64,000 nucleotides of DNA, from contig OY735231.1 of NCBI GenBank assembly GCA_963457665.1, forward strand, positions 41,220,524-41,284,523, given 5' to 3'. The number at the start of each line of letters is the position of its first letter. Position 1 is the stretch's first letter. This document shows, in pieces, positions 10,894 to 25,454 of this stretch. Position numbers and translations under genes: made by a program. The DNA is from Thysanoteuthis rhombus (taxonomy: Eukaryota; Mollusca; Cephalopoda; Oegopsida; Thysanoteuthidae). The notes beneath the pieces were generated by a model that was given only the letters and a program-made list of their open reading frames with translations, did not search any database and was not told the DNA's origin.

Positions 10894-11690
10894 AAGACAG
10901 ACAGATAGATAGACAGAGAGGGAGAGAGAGAAGAAAGAAGTAAAGGATGCTAACACGTTTACTTAAACTACTTTAGTCGAGTATTTACTGTACAAAATTA
11001 ATTTCTTCGCTCGGTGTAAGAGATTCAGCGAATCTGAACGTGTTGCTGTTTTTTTTATACTTCTTAAGCAAGTTCTTATATTGCTCACACGTATTCAATG
11101 AAATTCATGTCATTGGAAGTGGTTTGATGCAGCATCTAAGAATTGCACTAATCTTGATTCAGAAAAAAAAGAGGCTATGGAAAAAAACTACGGATTTATC
11201 GTTCATCTCAATTGCCAATTTATTCCTCTTCGTAATATAACTCTTGTTTAAAATCGGCTCCCTCCTGGCATTTCATCCATAATAATTAACTTGATGAAAA
11301 TACTTTCTTGCTGCTCTTGGGCTAATTGGAAATTTTTCAGTTGATTCTGAAGCTTTCAAACGAGGGTTGTTCTCAGCATAAAATTAAGAATGTTTATTTA
11401 CTACCTGCATGTCTCTGTATAATACTCTGATGTTGTGTACCGCACTATTTAAAAACTGAGCATTTGCAGTGAGAGAAATACTGGTTAAATGTACCCAAAT
11501 GATGAAACATTTTGAAAACCAGATAAAAATTGTATTTTAATCTGAGAACCCAACTTATATATATCAATATATGTACAAAAAAATGTGATGATCGGCAATT
11601 CAACCATCATTTTGAATCAGACTCTTATGAATATTTTTATTCCTGTAATTAATCTTTGATCTTGTTTAGTTTTATACACAGAAATATTGA
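10318..11690. other. Non-coding stretch with compound microsatellite
   Basis: Contains a TA/GA/GACA compound microsatellite at about 10825-10935. The rest is AT-rich with no recognised domain or RNA. Confidence 0.4.
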
Positions 11691-11694
11691 ACAT

Positions 11695-12105
11695 AAACAA
11701 AGTCTGCTTTGTCGCTCAGTAGAAACCGTCACGCGATTAATTCAGAGATTCATAAAACGAAATGAATACTGCTCCCGTTTTTTGCTGGAAAGTGATCACT
11801 GAAAAATTCGAATTTTCGAGGAGCAAACGTGAATGCTGCAAGACAAATTTAGCCTAAACTTACACTGCAAATTGGAACTCCTCATTCAAAACCCATTAAA
11901 GGAAGGAATTGCTCCCAAAACAAAAACAAAACATTTGTTCTAGACGTAAAAAGGAGTAAAAGTTTGAAATTCCAAACCTGTAAACACATCTGTGCGTATT
12001 GTATGAGCGATTTATACATACTTAGCCAGACAGACCAACTCAAAAACTGAAGAAAACATTGCTGACAGTGCTGGTTACAGTTTTGTTCGACGGTTTCAAG
12101 TAATG
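11695..12105 (+). repeat. Dispersed repeat family A
   Basis: Starts GCTCAGTAGAAACCGTCACG and ends with the ACTGAAGAAAAC...GACAGT...GACGGTTTCAA right terminus. Internal landmarks are GTGATCACTGAAAAATTC, TTTAGCCTAAACTTACACTG and a CCAGACAGACCAACT segment. Confidence 0.7.
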
Positions 12106-12164
12106 AGATGATGATGATATCTGGCCCAATCTAAGCCAGAAGGCCTCAGAAGAAGGAGAAAGAA

Positions 12165-12445
12165 ATGTGTCACCAAGTGAATTACACTATTTCTGCAGAC
12201 GACACAGAGTAAAATTGAATCAATCTAAAAAACTGGACAAATACTCTGATCTTGTGAGAGAATTGTTCAACAGGAAAGTGACACTCTTGCCCATCAACAG
12301 TTGCTTTCAGCTGAGCAAAAAGGCTAGAAACCAGGAAACCCGAGGAAGGATCGAAGACCATTGAGACGATAGCTTAACTGAAAGCTGCTGGAAGACTGTG
12401 GAGAGTGCTTGAGTATTGAGGAGACTTGTCATCATATGATATCCA
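12165..12445 (+). pseudogene. Possible C-terminal remnant of an RLE-type LINE
   Basis: A 65-codon frame contains K-K-L-D-K-Y-S-D-L-V-R-E-L, similar to the K-R-E-K-Y-Q-D-L-A-R-E-L segment that follows the endonuclease of the R4-type LINE at 52540-55297. About 150 bp further on, another frame gives G-R-L-W-R-V-L-E-Y, like G-T-A-R-I-L-G-K-V-L-E-I at that element's C-terminus. The order and spacing fit, but no endonuclease aspartates are visible and the match is by eye. Confidence 0.3.
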
Positions 12446-13059
12446 GTGTGAACCGCTAGTTACTACTTGTGTCATAGTTAAATGAGTGCAAAAATCATAA
12501 ACTTACGGACAGATTACCGAATGAACGTTGGAGAAATGAAAAAAAATTCTAGAACTCCCGTTGTGAGTTTATGAGATTAAAGAATAACTTGTGCAGACAT
12601 GGTTCCAAAAGTACATGTTTGAAAGGGCCTGGACTAAGTGTGTAGAGCAGCCTGCAATTATTGCGATATGAAATAATTCTCCGTCAATCATACGAAGCTA
12701 TGGCTTCGAAGTATTTCCATTACTTCTCTTTATAGTTGTCAATTTAGATGTATTATACCTAAATTTAGATGATTCTAACGAGCAGAAATCAAGGGAGATA
12801 AAATACATAAACTATGAAGAAAGATCAGAAGTTTTTTACTAATGTTTTCATTAGATTTCTCCTGAACCGCTGAACAACAACAAAAAAAACACACTCGATG
12901 CTGCAATGCCTTGTGGGCTGATCCATATATCAGTCGAACAATGGCCAGTCGTTGAGTTATCACAGTGTACACACACACTTGAATTGAGAGGTGATAATTG
13001 TTGGCATAACTATTGAAGTATTAGAGACTGAAGGGAATAATTGAATCAGTTACTTTGGC
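12446..13059. other. Non-coding stretch, nothing recognised
   Basis: AT-rich, short frames only. Confidence 0.4.
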
Positions 13060-13352
13060 TTCTTTCTCTCTCGGAAGACAATGGAGCATGCGTAAAGTAT
13101 TCGTCTGTGATTGATCTGCTGCGCCCGTTGTGACTGAGCGGTCCGATTCCCGGGCGACCAAATCTGCTGCTGCTTTTGTAAGTTTTGTCTACCCCCGCCT
13201 TCATCTGTGCTCTCTTTAAACTTCCTACCGGTTCTCTTACCTATTCTTGCTTGTCTGGACACCTACCTTGATGGCAAGTCTCCATCTGATGCAACAGACT
13301 CCCAGCCTGCCTTGTTGATGTTGCCATCTCTGAATGAAATGAATGAATGATT
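13060..13352 (+). mobile_element. Candidate tRNA-related SINE with collapsed tRNA-like head
   Basis: At 13121-13160 GCGCCCG and CGGGCGA could form an acceptor-like stem. Between them are GACTGAGCGGT (A-box-like) and GGTCCGATTCCC (B-box-like), and CCA follows. The tRNA-like unit is only 40 bases long, as if the D-loop-to-anticodon part were deleted. A pyrimidine-rich body follows, ending in a GAATGAATGAATGA tail. The tail and head suggest a SINE, but no second copy is in the window. Confidence 0.4.
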
Positions 13353-13930
13353 TATAAATAGCAGCAATGCAAAGTATGGAATTCGATGTAGCAAGGGAAA
13401 TAACTATGTGTCTATCAGCTTTGAAAAATAGATCTTCTATCTAAATCTATCTTTTTAAAAAAAACAAAAAAACACCAGCACAAGATTTAAGCAATGTTGG
13501 TTCAAAATGACCATCGAGACAAAAAAAAAATACACTTTTTGTAAATAGAAAGAAAACTTTTTCTAGATTGTACCTAGGGGTGTTTGCATGCAAGTTTTCA
13601 AGGATGTTGCCCCCATAATGGAATACCTACCCACAGGTGATCAAAGAAAGAAGAATCTAGAATCCTCTTGAAAGATTGGTCGGGCGATTTGTGAGGTTGT
13701 AGTGATTTGATAACCCTTAGAACAGAAACTGGATAAAAAAAACAATTCAGTGATTGATACTATCACATTGTTCTGCCAATATTCTGCGTGCACCGCTTTT
13801 GTGTTTTGGACATGTGCATAATCTTCAGCAGCGACAGACTTTTAGCGTCTAGAGTGCAATCTACGGATGTGAGGTAAATTTTGAAATATTGGAAAAGTAT
13901 TGAAAACTTGGAAATTTTCCTTTCAATATG
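13353..13930. other. Non-coding stretch, nothing recognised
   Basis: Contains A-rich runs near 13450 and 13520. No domain, repeat copy or RNA gene was recognised. Confidence 0.4.
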
Positions 13931-13934
13931 TTAC

Positions 13935-14270
13935 AATCATCATCAGCCGTTTAGCATTCGTTTTTGGACATAAAGATTCTCCAAAAATTCTCCAGACCTC
14001 TCTATCGTGGAGTCAATACTTCCGGACTCGTTCTAGATCGTAACTCCATCATTTATTTTCATTGCATTTGATCTTCCAGGATTCACATTGTGAGTCGTGG
14101 TGTTCAGCGGTTGTCAGCTATTCTTGCTACATGTATAGCCCATTGTCATTTGAATTTTTTAACGGTTTCTTCGATATTTCTGACGCTTGTTTATTTTCTA
14201 CAATAATATGTTGTCTTGTCATTTCTCCATGCACCTGAACTCTTCCCAGCCTGCCTTAAAATGTTTTAAA
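13935..14270 (-). mobile_element. RTE-type LINE, 3' end
   Basis: Minus-strand copy of the LINE 3' end. From right to left come the W-A-G-H-x-x-R segment (complement near 14130), the ACTCACAATGTGAATCC segment, the CCAAAAACGAATGCT analogue of GTCCAACGACGGACG, and a GATGATGATTG tail. It is 5'-truncated like the other copies. No intact frame remains. Confidence 0.65.
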
Positions 14271-14589
14271 GTTGCTGCAAATCGCTGTCCATCAGATAAT
14301 ACCAAAATTATGAAGTATGACTGTATTTTTTACTTTGTGAACCAAATTTTCGAAAAATAAACATTTCTTAAAAATATTTGATAAATATCCGTGACAGAAA
14401 GAAAACTAACACCACAGATACAGTAACTTGAACTTGCATATCTAGTAAGCTATTTAACTCTCAAAGTTTCTGAAAAATACCTTGATAGGTAATTATAGGG
14501 TGCATTGCACTTCTTGTTATGCCTTAGTAGCAAGGAAATGCAGTAAGATTTTTGAAATGTCAAATAGAAATTCTGTGAGCACAAAGCGA

Positions 14590-14985
14590 AACAAAACAAA
14601 ACAGGTCTGGTTAGTTACTCAACAGAAAATGTCTTGAGATAAATGTCTTTTGGCATCATGCTATAGAGTGATCAATGAATAAGTCATCTCTCTGCATTTT
14701 GATTGACAGTGAGCACTACAAGAGCCTGAATTTTCAAACAACTGCAAGATACAAACTAAGTTATCAATTAGCTTAAATTTACATTGTAAATAAAATTCAT
14801 CCCCAATAAAAAAGGTGAATTAAAAATGAAATTTAAAAAATGTTTTTTTAGACATAATAATGAGTAAATGTTCCATTGATGTGACCTGTATGCTCGATGT
14901 ATACAGACAGCCAGTCAGAGGAACTTAAAAACTGAAGAAACCTCTGTTGAAAGTTCTAGTTGACTTTTTCTGATAAAATGATTGC
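14590..14985 (+). repeat. Dispersed repeat family A
   Basis: Starts ACAGGTCTGGTTAGTTACTC and ends with ACTGAAGAAACCTCTGTTGA plus GACTTTTTCTGATA. It has the usual order of family A landmarks. Confidence 0.75.
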
Positions 14986-15097
14986 TAGCAGAAATAAAGA
15001 GATGAGTAAATTAATGAGATCAAAAACTTATTGCCAACCGAACGTCCATAAATTCCACGGGAAAGGATAAGTAATAAAAGGAAGAAAATGATTTGAG

Positions 15098-15510
15098 ACC
15101 GGTCTGATTAGTCAATCAATAGAAACTGACACCAACATCTTTTGGGGGCATGTCATGAGGGGGAGATCAATTCAAAAATTGTAAAAAGCAGTTTCACTTC
15201 TATGTAAGTTATTTCATACGCCTTCACAAAAAGTCTGAATTTTGAAAAAAAAATCAAGTGGACATAGACAAAGGATCAATTTAGCATAAACTGAACCCCC
15301 CTCACACACACACATAAACACACACATACACACACTAAAAACCTATTTGGTGGGATTTTTTTTTAAATTTCGTCGGCATATTAATGTGTAAATTATGCAG
15401 CCTGTACGTATGATACATGCACAGTCAGCAAAACCAGCTCAAAAACTGAGGAAACCTGTTGATAATTCTGATGATAGCTTTGACTGACGGTTCCGAATAA
15501 ATACATTACC
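15098..15510 (+). repeat. Dispersed repeat family A
   Basis: Starts ACCGGTCTGATTAGTCAATC and ends GACTGACGGTTCCGAATAA. It includes a CA-rich tract near 15305-15335, in the place where other copies have CCCCAA-rich sequence. Confidence 0.75.
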
Positions 15511-15534
15511 AGCTCTCTAGCTCCACGAGTTCAG

Positions 15535-15625
15535 CCAATACGTGTGACTCATAGCCAACCAACTTGAAAACTGAAGAAAACTGTGTTGACAGTTTTGGTT
15601 GATGGTTTCAAAAGACAATTGCTTT
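15535..15625 (+). repeat. Dispersed repeat family A, right end only
   Basis: CAACTTGAAAACTGAAGAAA followed by TTGACAGTTTTGGTTGATGG: the right terminus of the family, placed just after a full copy. Confidence 0.7.
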
Positions 15626-15699
15626 GCCAACACAGAGTGTCATAAAAAAGACGAATAGGATATAAGTATAAATATTATAGTCATTTAATTGAATTTGTC

Positions 15700-17395
<1,696 letters not shown>

Positions 17396-17929
17396 TTTCT
17401 TGCAGGTACAGTTACCCTTAATCAACTGAATGATTCTAACAATCAAATGCCTAGAAATATAGATCAGTATTAAAAGGACATTTGTAGTCAAGTAATCATA
17501 CACAAAAAAAACACCACATGACAAATCCATAAGAGAAAATGAGGGCAAATTTTGACTCAAAGCAATCCTTAAGATATGATATAAGTATTTGGTTTTTAAG
17601 CCTTGACAAGGCAACCAGTCAAAGAGAAGGACAACTTAGATTCTAAAACAGGGAGTGGTGCCCCCTTAAGGCAGTTTGGTGCCAAATTTGACGTCATTTT
17701 GACGAGCTGATGCCAAACTTATCACTCTCTCTTTTTCTCTGGACTACATCAGCCATGCCGAGGAGGGGGAATTCTGGCGGCTGAGCAACTAATGAACTTC
17801 ATACACTTCACCCAGACATGCACACCGTAAATATGGGACGTTTCATTGTCTATACAGGCTATCAATTGGGTATTTTGAAGAGTAAGTAGTAACTTGAAAT
17901 TACCATCAGATCACAGATTATTAATGATA
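17396..17929. other. Non-coding stretch; may include the 5' part of the hAT relic
   Basis: No confident domain. The region from 17640 onwards is more GC-balanced and could be the diverged upstream part of the transposase relic that follows. Confidence 0.35.
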
Positions 17930-18645
17930 TTACTTTGGTGATGAAATATCAGGATGTCACATAAAAGGTCTAAAGAGGCAACATCGATCAACTACGTGAA
18001 GATATCTTAAAAATGAGTGAGAAATAGAATGATATACTTGGAAGTACGCGGCATGTGCCAATCAATATTCTTGCACGAGATTTTGCAACTCACATGGGGT
18101 CCTTAACGCAAAAGGATACCGAAAATTACTTCAGGGCAAATGTGTTCTTCATCATAATTGAATTTGTCATCGATGGCCTTTAACGTCGCTCTCCCTGTCA
18201 GGAACACTTGTAGACGTTTTGATTTTTGTAGCACTCCAAGCTAATCAGTCTCAACTGTGATTCTCAAGTCATATTCTAAGTGACATTCAGAATGGCGTGT
18301 TTCTTTTTAACATCATTTTTCATGTGAATTTCAGATTTAATGCTGTGTTACCGAAGAAATTTTATGGCCATGTATTGAGCTTGAGAATAGGCAGTGTTTT
18401 CCCAAATGCCCTCGGCGCATTGCGCATTTTTCTGTTTCAACCGGCAACAATGGCTTCTAACGAGAAGAGCTTCTGTGTCCTAAAATGAATTAAGTCATAC
18501 CCTCGGTCCACAATGGGACAATAACGTTTCAGTTGACGGACCATTTTAAACATTAACAGTGACACAACAGAATTGATCGATTCTACTGGAGTATTTGATC
18601 GATTTGCGCAAAGAAAAACCACGGAAAGCATCCCTGAATGTTAAG
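17930..18645 (+). pseudogene. hAT-family transposase relic (C-terminal dimerisation domain)
   Basis: From about 18390 the plus strand encodes F-P-N-A-L-G-A-L-R-I-F-L, then P-A-T-M-A-S-N-E-K-S-F-C-V-L-K, and in a neighbouring frame S-Y-P-R-S-T-M-G-Q. This is the signature of the hAT C-terminal dimerisation domain, as in ZMYM1-like and other domesticated or free hAT transposases (A-L-R-I-x-L...P-V-T-V-A-x-x-E-R-S-F-S-x-L-K...L-R-S-T-M). A trailing F-D-R-F-A-Q-R-K-T-T segment also fits the domain's end. Upstream sequence to about 17930 has scattered compatible codons but is badly degraded, with several stops and frame changes. No terminal repeats were identified. It is a dead remnant. Confidence 0.6.
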
Positions 18646-19075
18646 AAGTGGTGACGATTTCTTTGAATCACCAAATACATTATAAACATGAATGTATTAT
18701 TGCATTTACTAATTCTTTTTGTAGTACTTTTTCTATTGTCTTATACACTTTGAAGAAGATTGCTTTTCATTAGCTTCAATCATAAATCCTTTTAGTTCTT
18801 TTATTCTTTTCTTTTACTTATGAATACATCGTGTATACTACTCGTATACTATACGTACATGTACATTCTCGCTCATAAATAAATTCATTCCAATCCATTT
18901 AAAAGAAAAATTTCTCAACCAAACATACCTGGATTTCACCTGTTCTTCTAAAGCATTATGTAATAAAAACTATCATTGGGTATTATTTATTACCTTACTT
19001 TACAAAATTAAAACTCTTTGGCCAAAGATATAAGTATAATACGATCCAAAAATGAATATAATCCTACCGAAAAAG
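18646..19075. other. Non-coding stretch, nothing recognised
   Basis: AT-rich; may include the 5' non-coding end of the Tc1-like copy that follows. Confidence 0.4.
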
Positions 19076-19079
19076 TTTA

Positions 19080-19720
19080 TTGAAATTAACACATGGTGCT
19101 ACAGCCTTTATTTTCTGAGCACAACAGAGTTTACTCAGGATAACAAGAATAAAATGTTTTGGGGCAGCGTATTGTGGTCAGATGAAACAAATATCAAGCC
19201 ATGTACATTTGATTGTATCAAACACGTTTAGTGTCGACATGAAGAAGCGTACTGAGCCCAGATGATATCATTTGGTATCACCAGTAAAGCGTGGTGGTGG
19301 AAACGTCATAGTCTGAGGTTGTATGAGGTCTAATGGCACAGGTGGGCTGCAATTCACCGACGGGATCACGATGCTGAAAGTTGCCACAATATATTGAAAG
19401 AAAACTTGTGGTCTCCACTCAGACACGTTGAAAGAAGAGTATTGTTTCAGCACAACAATGCTCCAAAACACTCAGCTAAAAAAAACAGCGTTTCTAAAGA
19501 GGCAAAATGCAAAAGTGTTCGATTGGACTTGCTTGTGGTCAGTTTCAAACCCGATTCACCAGAAGTAGAAGAACGTTGACTATCTAACAAGACGGGTTTC
19601 AAAGAATCCATATTACGGCTGAAGGAAAACATTACAGTGGTTGTTTGTGGAAATCTAGTGAAGACAATAGGGTTGAGACTACAAGCAGTAATAGAAATTA
19701 AGGGCTGTTACATCAGATAT
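19080..19720 (+). pseudogene. Tc1-like transposase relic
   Basis: Reading across frames, the plus strand gives F-W-G-S-V-L-W-S-D-E-T-N (first catalytic aspartate block), G-G-G-N-V-I-V, G-C-M and N-G-T-G-G-L-Q-F-T-D-G, then F-Q-H-N-N-A-P-K-H-S-A-K. The last matches the Q-x-D-N-D-P-K-H-T block, but the second catalytic aspartate is replaced by asparagine. A degraded S-P-D-x-N-P-I-E-like block follows at about 19550. At least two frame changes and a stop are needed to follow it. No flanking inverted repeats were recognised, and the N-terminal DNA-binding domain is missing or unrecognisable. Confidence 0.75.
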
Positions 19721-20511
19721 GTTTGGACTGCTATATATTCATATTGTTGATTACAGTCCCAATGCTGTAGGGTTATAAATAATTCCTGATGATGCTCCAT
19801 TAGAAATAATAAAATTCTGGTATATTTGCTTTGGAAGAAAATTGACTCTTTTTAGATTAATGATTGGTACTAATCAATCGATGGCGTCCTTATTTGTGTG
19901 TAATACTGCATATACTCCAACATAATCCTATATATATCAATGACTGATTACAAAAATACTTGATGTGCAGCCTGAAATGGGGGCATCATTTCCTATTCCT
20001 AGGTCTATTACCAGCTTTGCACATGCCTAGAAAACTGTAATCTCTTGATACCACTCAGTGATTAGGTCCTTTAAGCTCAATCTATTTGTGCATCCAATGG
20101 ATCAAGCATTTCAAATATCCTATGTCGTGTAAGCAGTAGCTATCGTTGTATAACCATACTAATATCCCCCTAAATACAATAAAGCTGCTCTTACCAACAA
20201 ACATTGAATGATACTAATGTTAAAAGATCATTACACCCCTTTACCGTGATGTCACCTTCTTCCTCATGATGCAGTATTAAATTTATTCTTTAACTGAACA
20301 CATGCGTGTCTTGTCTTGTCTCTACCGTCCATTATCATTGAATCACGAATCATCGATACACTTTCCATCAACGTAAAAAATTGTTAATAAAGAGCCTTTG
20401 GACATGTTCTGTTTTCAACAAAACTGAACACAATCATCTCGACCTTTGTCGACCTCAGTAGCATATATCGAGTTCGTGACGAGGCCAAATAAAAAAATCA
20501 TTTATTGCTCT
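19721..20511. other. Non-coding stretch, nothing recognised
   Basis: Moderately AT-rich with no coding signal; the right end of the Tc1-like copy probably falls within the first 150 bases. Confidence 0.4.
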
Positions 20512-20953
20512 ACAGTGCGGTGTCTCAGAACATTTTCATTCGCGACTCCTTTTGATGAGACCAGATATTTCGCAACCCTTTACTTGCTGTTATGAAAGCA
20601 ATAGGTATGAAGACAAAATGGTTTGAAGCGCACTCGAAATGCACAACCACTCATATATAATTAGTTTTCAGTTGTAATATGATTGTGAAAACATAAAAAA
20701 CAAATAAAGACTAAAAGGTTTTACGGTGTTTATGATGTGAAAAAATGAACTAGTTTTTTTTAATACTAAAACGTAACAATTTTTTTTCTTAGATTAGTGA
20801 ATAGCAGCTAGTCATTTAACAATAAGCATGAAAAAATGTATTCTGTGAAGAAATTTTGAAAAAAAATAGTTATTTTAGTCTCCAAAAAGAGTTTTTAAAA
20901 TATTTTTCCGATCCCCGTTAATCTTCATGCGACCCATACTTTGAGAACAAAGC
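20512..20953. mobile_element. hAT-type MITE
   Basis: Left end CAGTGCGGTGTCTCAGAACA; the complement of the right end is CTGCTTTGTTCTCAAAGTAT followed by GGGTCGC. CTCA(G/A)A near both ends, with C-G-C-G-A-C-T-C-C and T-G-C-G-A-C-C-C internally, resembles the CAGTGGTTCTCAAA...GGGTCGCGACCCC termini common in non-autonomous hAT elements. The interior (about 440 bp) is A/T-rich and non-coding. A clear 8-bp target duplication could not be read. Confidence 0.45.
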
Positions 20954-21760
20954 AGAAAACGCTTCAATCGATCGCATAACACGAATTTCTGATAATAATT
21001 AAACGTTCATTGTATTTGAGTATATTTCAGAAAATCGATTCTCTATAAATGATATAAAATATACTCGTCTTTGTGCTCTTTGAAATATTTGCAATATTTT
21101 TATTATGGCATTGAGTTTTAACTTTCAATTCTTAATATTCTATAAACCGCAGCTATAACGAAGTAATTGATTTAACGTACAGTTTTTCATGGTAAAATAA
21201 TTCATACAGCTATAATATAGGAAATAACGACCCATTTTACCCTACTTATCTGGGATTACTAAGTTTTGACTGTGGCATTATTGTTTCCATTAAATTAAAT
21301 TTTGATTCAATCAAAACTATGCGTATATTTATTTTCCGTAAAGAAAAACAAAAAACCCCGTCGAAGATAAACAATATAGCACATGACATTTCACGCTCAA
21401 CGAGGGGAGGGCCCTCTTTCACCCAAATCTTCCAGAATAATCTAACTTGGGTGCCTTAGATCGTTATCCAACTTTCAAGTTCTTTCTTATTCACGTGTTC
21501 GTCGCATTTATCGAACTTTGTTCGGTAATTCCGATGTCAGTTCGGATGGATCCACGAATTGGTTAAAGCTGGAATTTGTTATATCGAAGCTCTTTATAGA
21601 AAAATACGTGTCGAAAAATACTTTTGTTTTAATCAACCAAAGTAAGTTTTATCACTGAGATCGATCCAAATGTTAATGTTAAATTTGGCCTCTATTTCGT
21701 TTTTGGCAATGTTCACGTTTATTTGTTGTTGTTTTGTATGTTTTTTTTTAACTAATACCC
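20954..21760. other. Non-coding stretch, nothing recognised
   Basis: AT-rich sequence without repeats shared elsewhere in the window. Confidence 0.4.
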
Positions 21761-21764
21761 TTAG

Positions 21765-21905
21765 TTCCGAAAGGCAATAGAATCAATTGATCCCTTGATC
21801 ACCTCTTTTTCCAATTTTTCAATTGATCTCCCCCAACGCATGTGACCAGAAGACATTGATCACTTGATAGTTTCTATTTAGTGACTATCCGACTCAATTT
21901 CTCTG
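21765..21905 (-). repeat. Dispersed repeat family A, left-end fragment
   Basis: Complement of the family's left part: TTGATCACCTCTTTTTCCAA, ATTGATCTCCCCCAACGC and GATAGTTTCTATTTAGTGAC. Confidence 0.6.
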
Positions 21906-22081
21906 CTGTTCTGTCAACAAAAACCCATTTCACTTGAATTTTCCATAGATTATTCATACATAAATCTGACATTTACACTTTCCCGGTTTGTCAAATAAGA
22001 AAGATAACTCAATTTCATGAAAGCATAAAAGTAGTTATTTTAATTATTTGAGCCATATTCAAACATCCATTCTCACATTCC
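21906..22081. other. Non-coding spacer
   Basis: Nothing recognised between the family A fragment and the microsatellite. Confidence 0.4.
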
Positions 22082-22126
22082 CCATATCTATATCTATATC
22101 TATATCTATATCTATCTATCTATCTA

Positions 22127-22188
<62 letters not shown>

Positions 22189-22205
22189 TATACATACATA
22201 TATAT
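22082..22205. repeat. (TATC)n/(TA)n compound microsatellite
   Basis: TATATC repeats give way to TATC, then TA, then TATACA variants, over about 120 bp. Confidence 0.95.
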
Positions 22206-23130
22206 CACTTTTATTTCTAATTATCGAGGTGTGGAAAAGGTTACAGGTGCGAATGTAATTACATTCACGCCTTTAAATCATATTTTCTGACATTTATTTT
22301 GGGTTTGTCTGTAGATACGTAAAGATATGGGAATTCTCATCTGACAAAACTGGCTGCTGCACGGTCAAGGGTAATTGTGTTGATTATCTAAACCAGATTC
22401 AAACATTCACACACACGTGCGCATACACGTACACATATTGGTTCACAACTCTGTGTTTTGTGAAGATTGAGGATTGTTTCAGTTATCCTTCTTTTTTACG
22501 GAAGAAAAATAAGGCCAACTCCAGTTTTGAAGTTTAAGAAAAGCGTAAATTGTCTGAGTAGTGTGCGTGCATGAGTGATATACCAGAGGTTATGGCATAG
22601 TCATTGTTGCACTGGAAGCTTCAGGGCACTGACATTTCAAAATTGTCACCAATTATTTGACATCAAGTTTTTCTTTAGTTCTTAATCAGAGTTTCCCGAT
22701 TTGGCCAGAAGATGAGATAATTTTATTTCTATCTCAAAGACTTACTCAATCCAAGCATTGTATTTGCGTCCAATTTGAAAATCGTGTTAATCTGAAGGAA
22801 GAGGTTCAGTACCAGTCTTTTTGTTCAGGTATTGAGCCCCAAGTAAGTCTCTGAAATAGAATTCGGATTATCTTGTCTTTTTTGGCTAAACCTGGAAATC
22901 CTGCTCCTGATATTGTGCATCGATTAGTATACGTAGTTCCCGAAGATATAAGAGAATAGCATTCCAAGGGAAAATTAGGAATCACCTACATCTACCCATT
23001 CTATTTTTTATCTCGTAAAATGAGCGGGGGGGTAGAATGAAGTTACCCAGATGAAAATACTACGAGTATGGTCTGAACCATGAATTTATGACATGAAAAA
23101 GCATGAAAATAAACTAATGGACCAATTGGA
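22206..23130. other. Non-coding stretch, nothing recognised
   Basis: Contains a short CA-rich run near 22410. Frames up to 65 codons have no recognised domain. Confidence 0.4.
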
Positions 23131-24655
<1,525 letters not shown>

Positions 24656-24659
24656 AATA

Positions 24660-25005
24660 CTGTCAAGGGGTCTGTTGACTCAATAGAAATGGTCACTCAA
24701 TAGAAACGGCCACTTGACCAACAGCATGCAGACTTAATCAAAAATAGGTCAGAGTTGTGATCAATGAATAAGTTACTTCTTTCGCCTTTTGTTGGATCAA
24801 TGAAAGGTGTAATTGAATTTTTTTAAATCCGGGACCAATTAAGTATGAACTTGTAATCGAACCCCCAATAAAAAATTTAAAATGATCCTTCAGCACTCTA
24901 GCCTTGTACTGACACATACATATATAGCCAGCAAGACCAACTTGAAAACTGAAGAAACTCGTTTTGACAGTTTAGGCGATAGTTGTTTGACAGTTCCTAA
25001 GAATG
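24660..25005 (+). repeat. Dispersed repeat family A
   Basis: The left end is duplicated here: ACTCAATAGAAATGGTCACT is followed at once by a second CAATAGAAACGGCCACTTGA. The right end is ACTTGAAAACTGAAGAAACT with TTGACAGTTC. Confidence 0.7.
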
Positions 25006-25454
25006 ATAATAAAACCATAATTCCATCAAAACCAAGCTGGAACTATTTAACTGTAAAAAAATTCAAATGCTCTATTTAGTTCTGTGATGACTTCCACTTG
25101 ACAAAATATTTTCTATAAAATATTTTTTCTTCAAATACATGCTGTCAAAATTGGCAATAAATAAAAATAATAGAAATAAAACAACATGAAAGTTTCATTT
25201 CCGAATTAGAAATTGAAACAACATACATGCATACATGGTCAGCCAGACCAACTTAAAAACTGATAGAAACTTATGTTGACAGTCTTGGTGACAGTTTAAG
25301 TTTAAATTACAAGCTCTTGTCAAATCGAGTATGAATAAAATAATAATTTGCATCAAAAACTGCAAATAAGCAGTGTAGAAAATGAAAAACCAAAACACAA
25401 TTATATTGAAGGACAAAATATTTTTTAAAGTTCAAAATATGATCTCTTCCGTGT
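25006..25454 (+). repeat. Family A right-end fragment in AT-rich spacer
   Basis: At 25235-25305: CAGCCAGACCAACTTAAAAA, then GAAACTTATGTTGACAGTCT and a further GACAGTTT. This is the right end only. The rest of the stretch is AT-rich and unrecognised. Confidence 0.6.
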
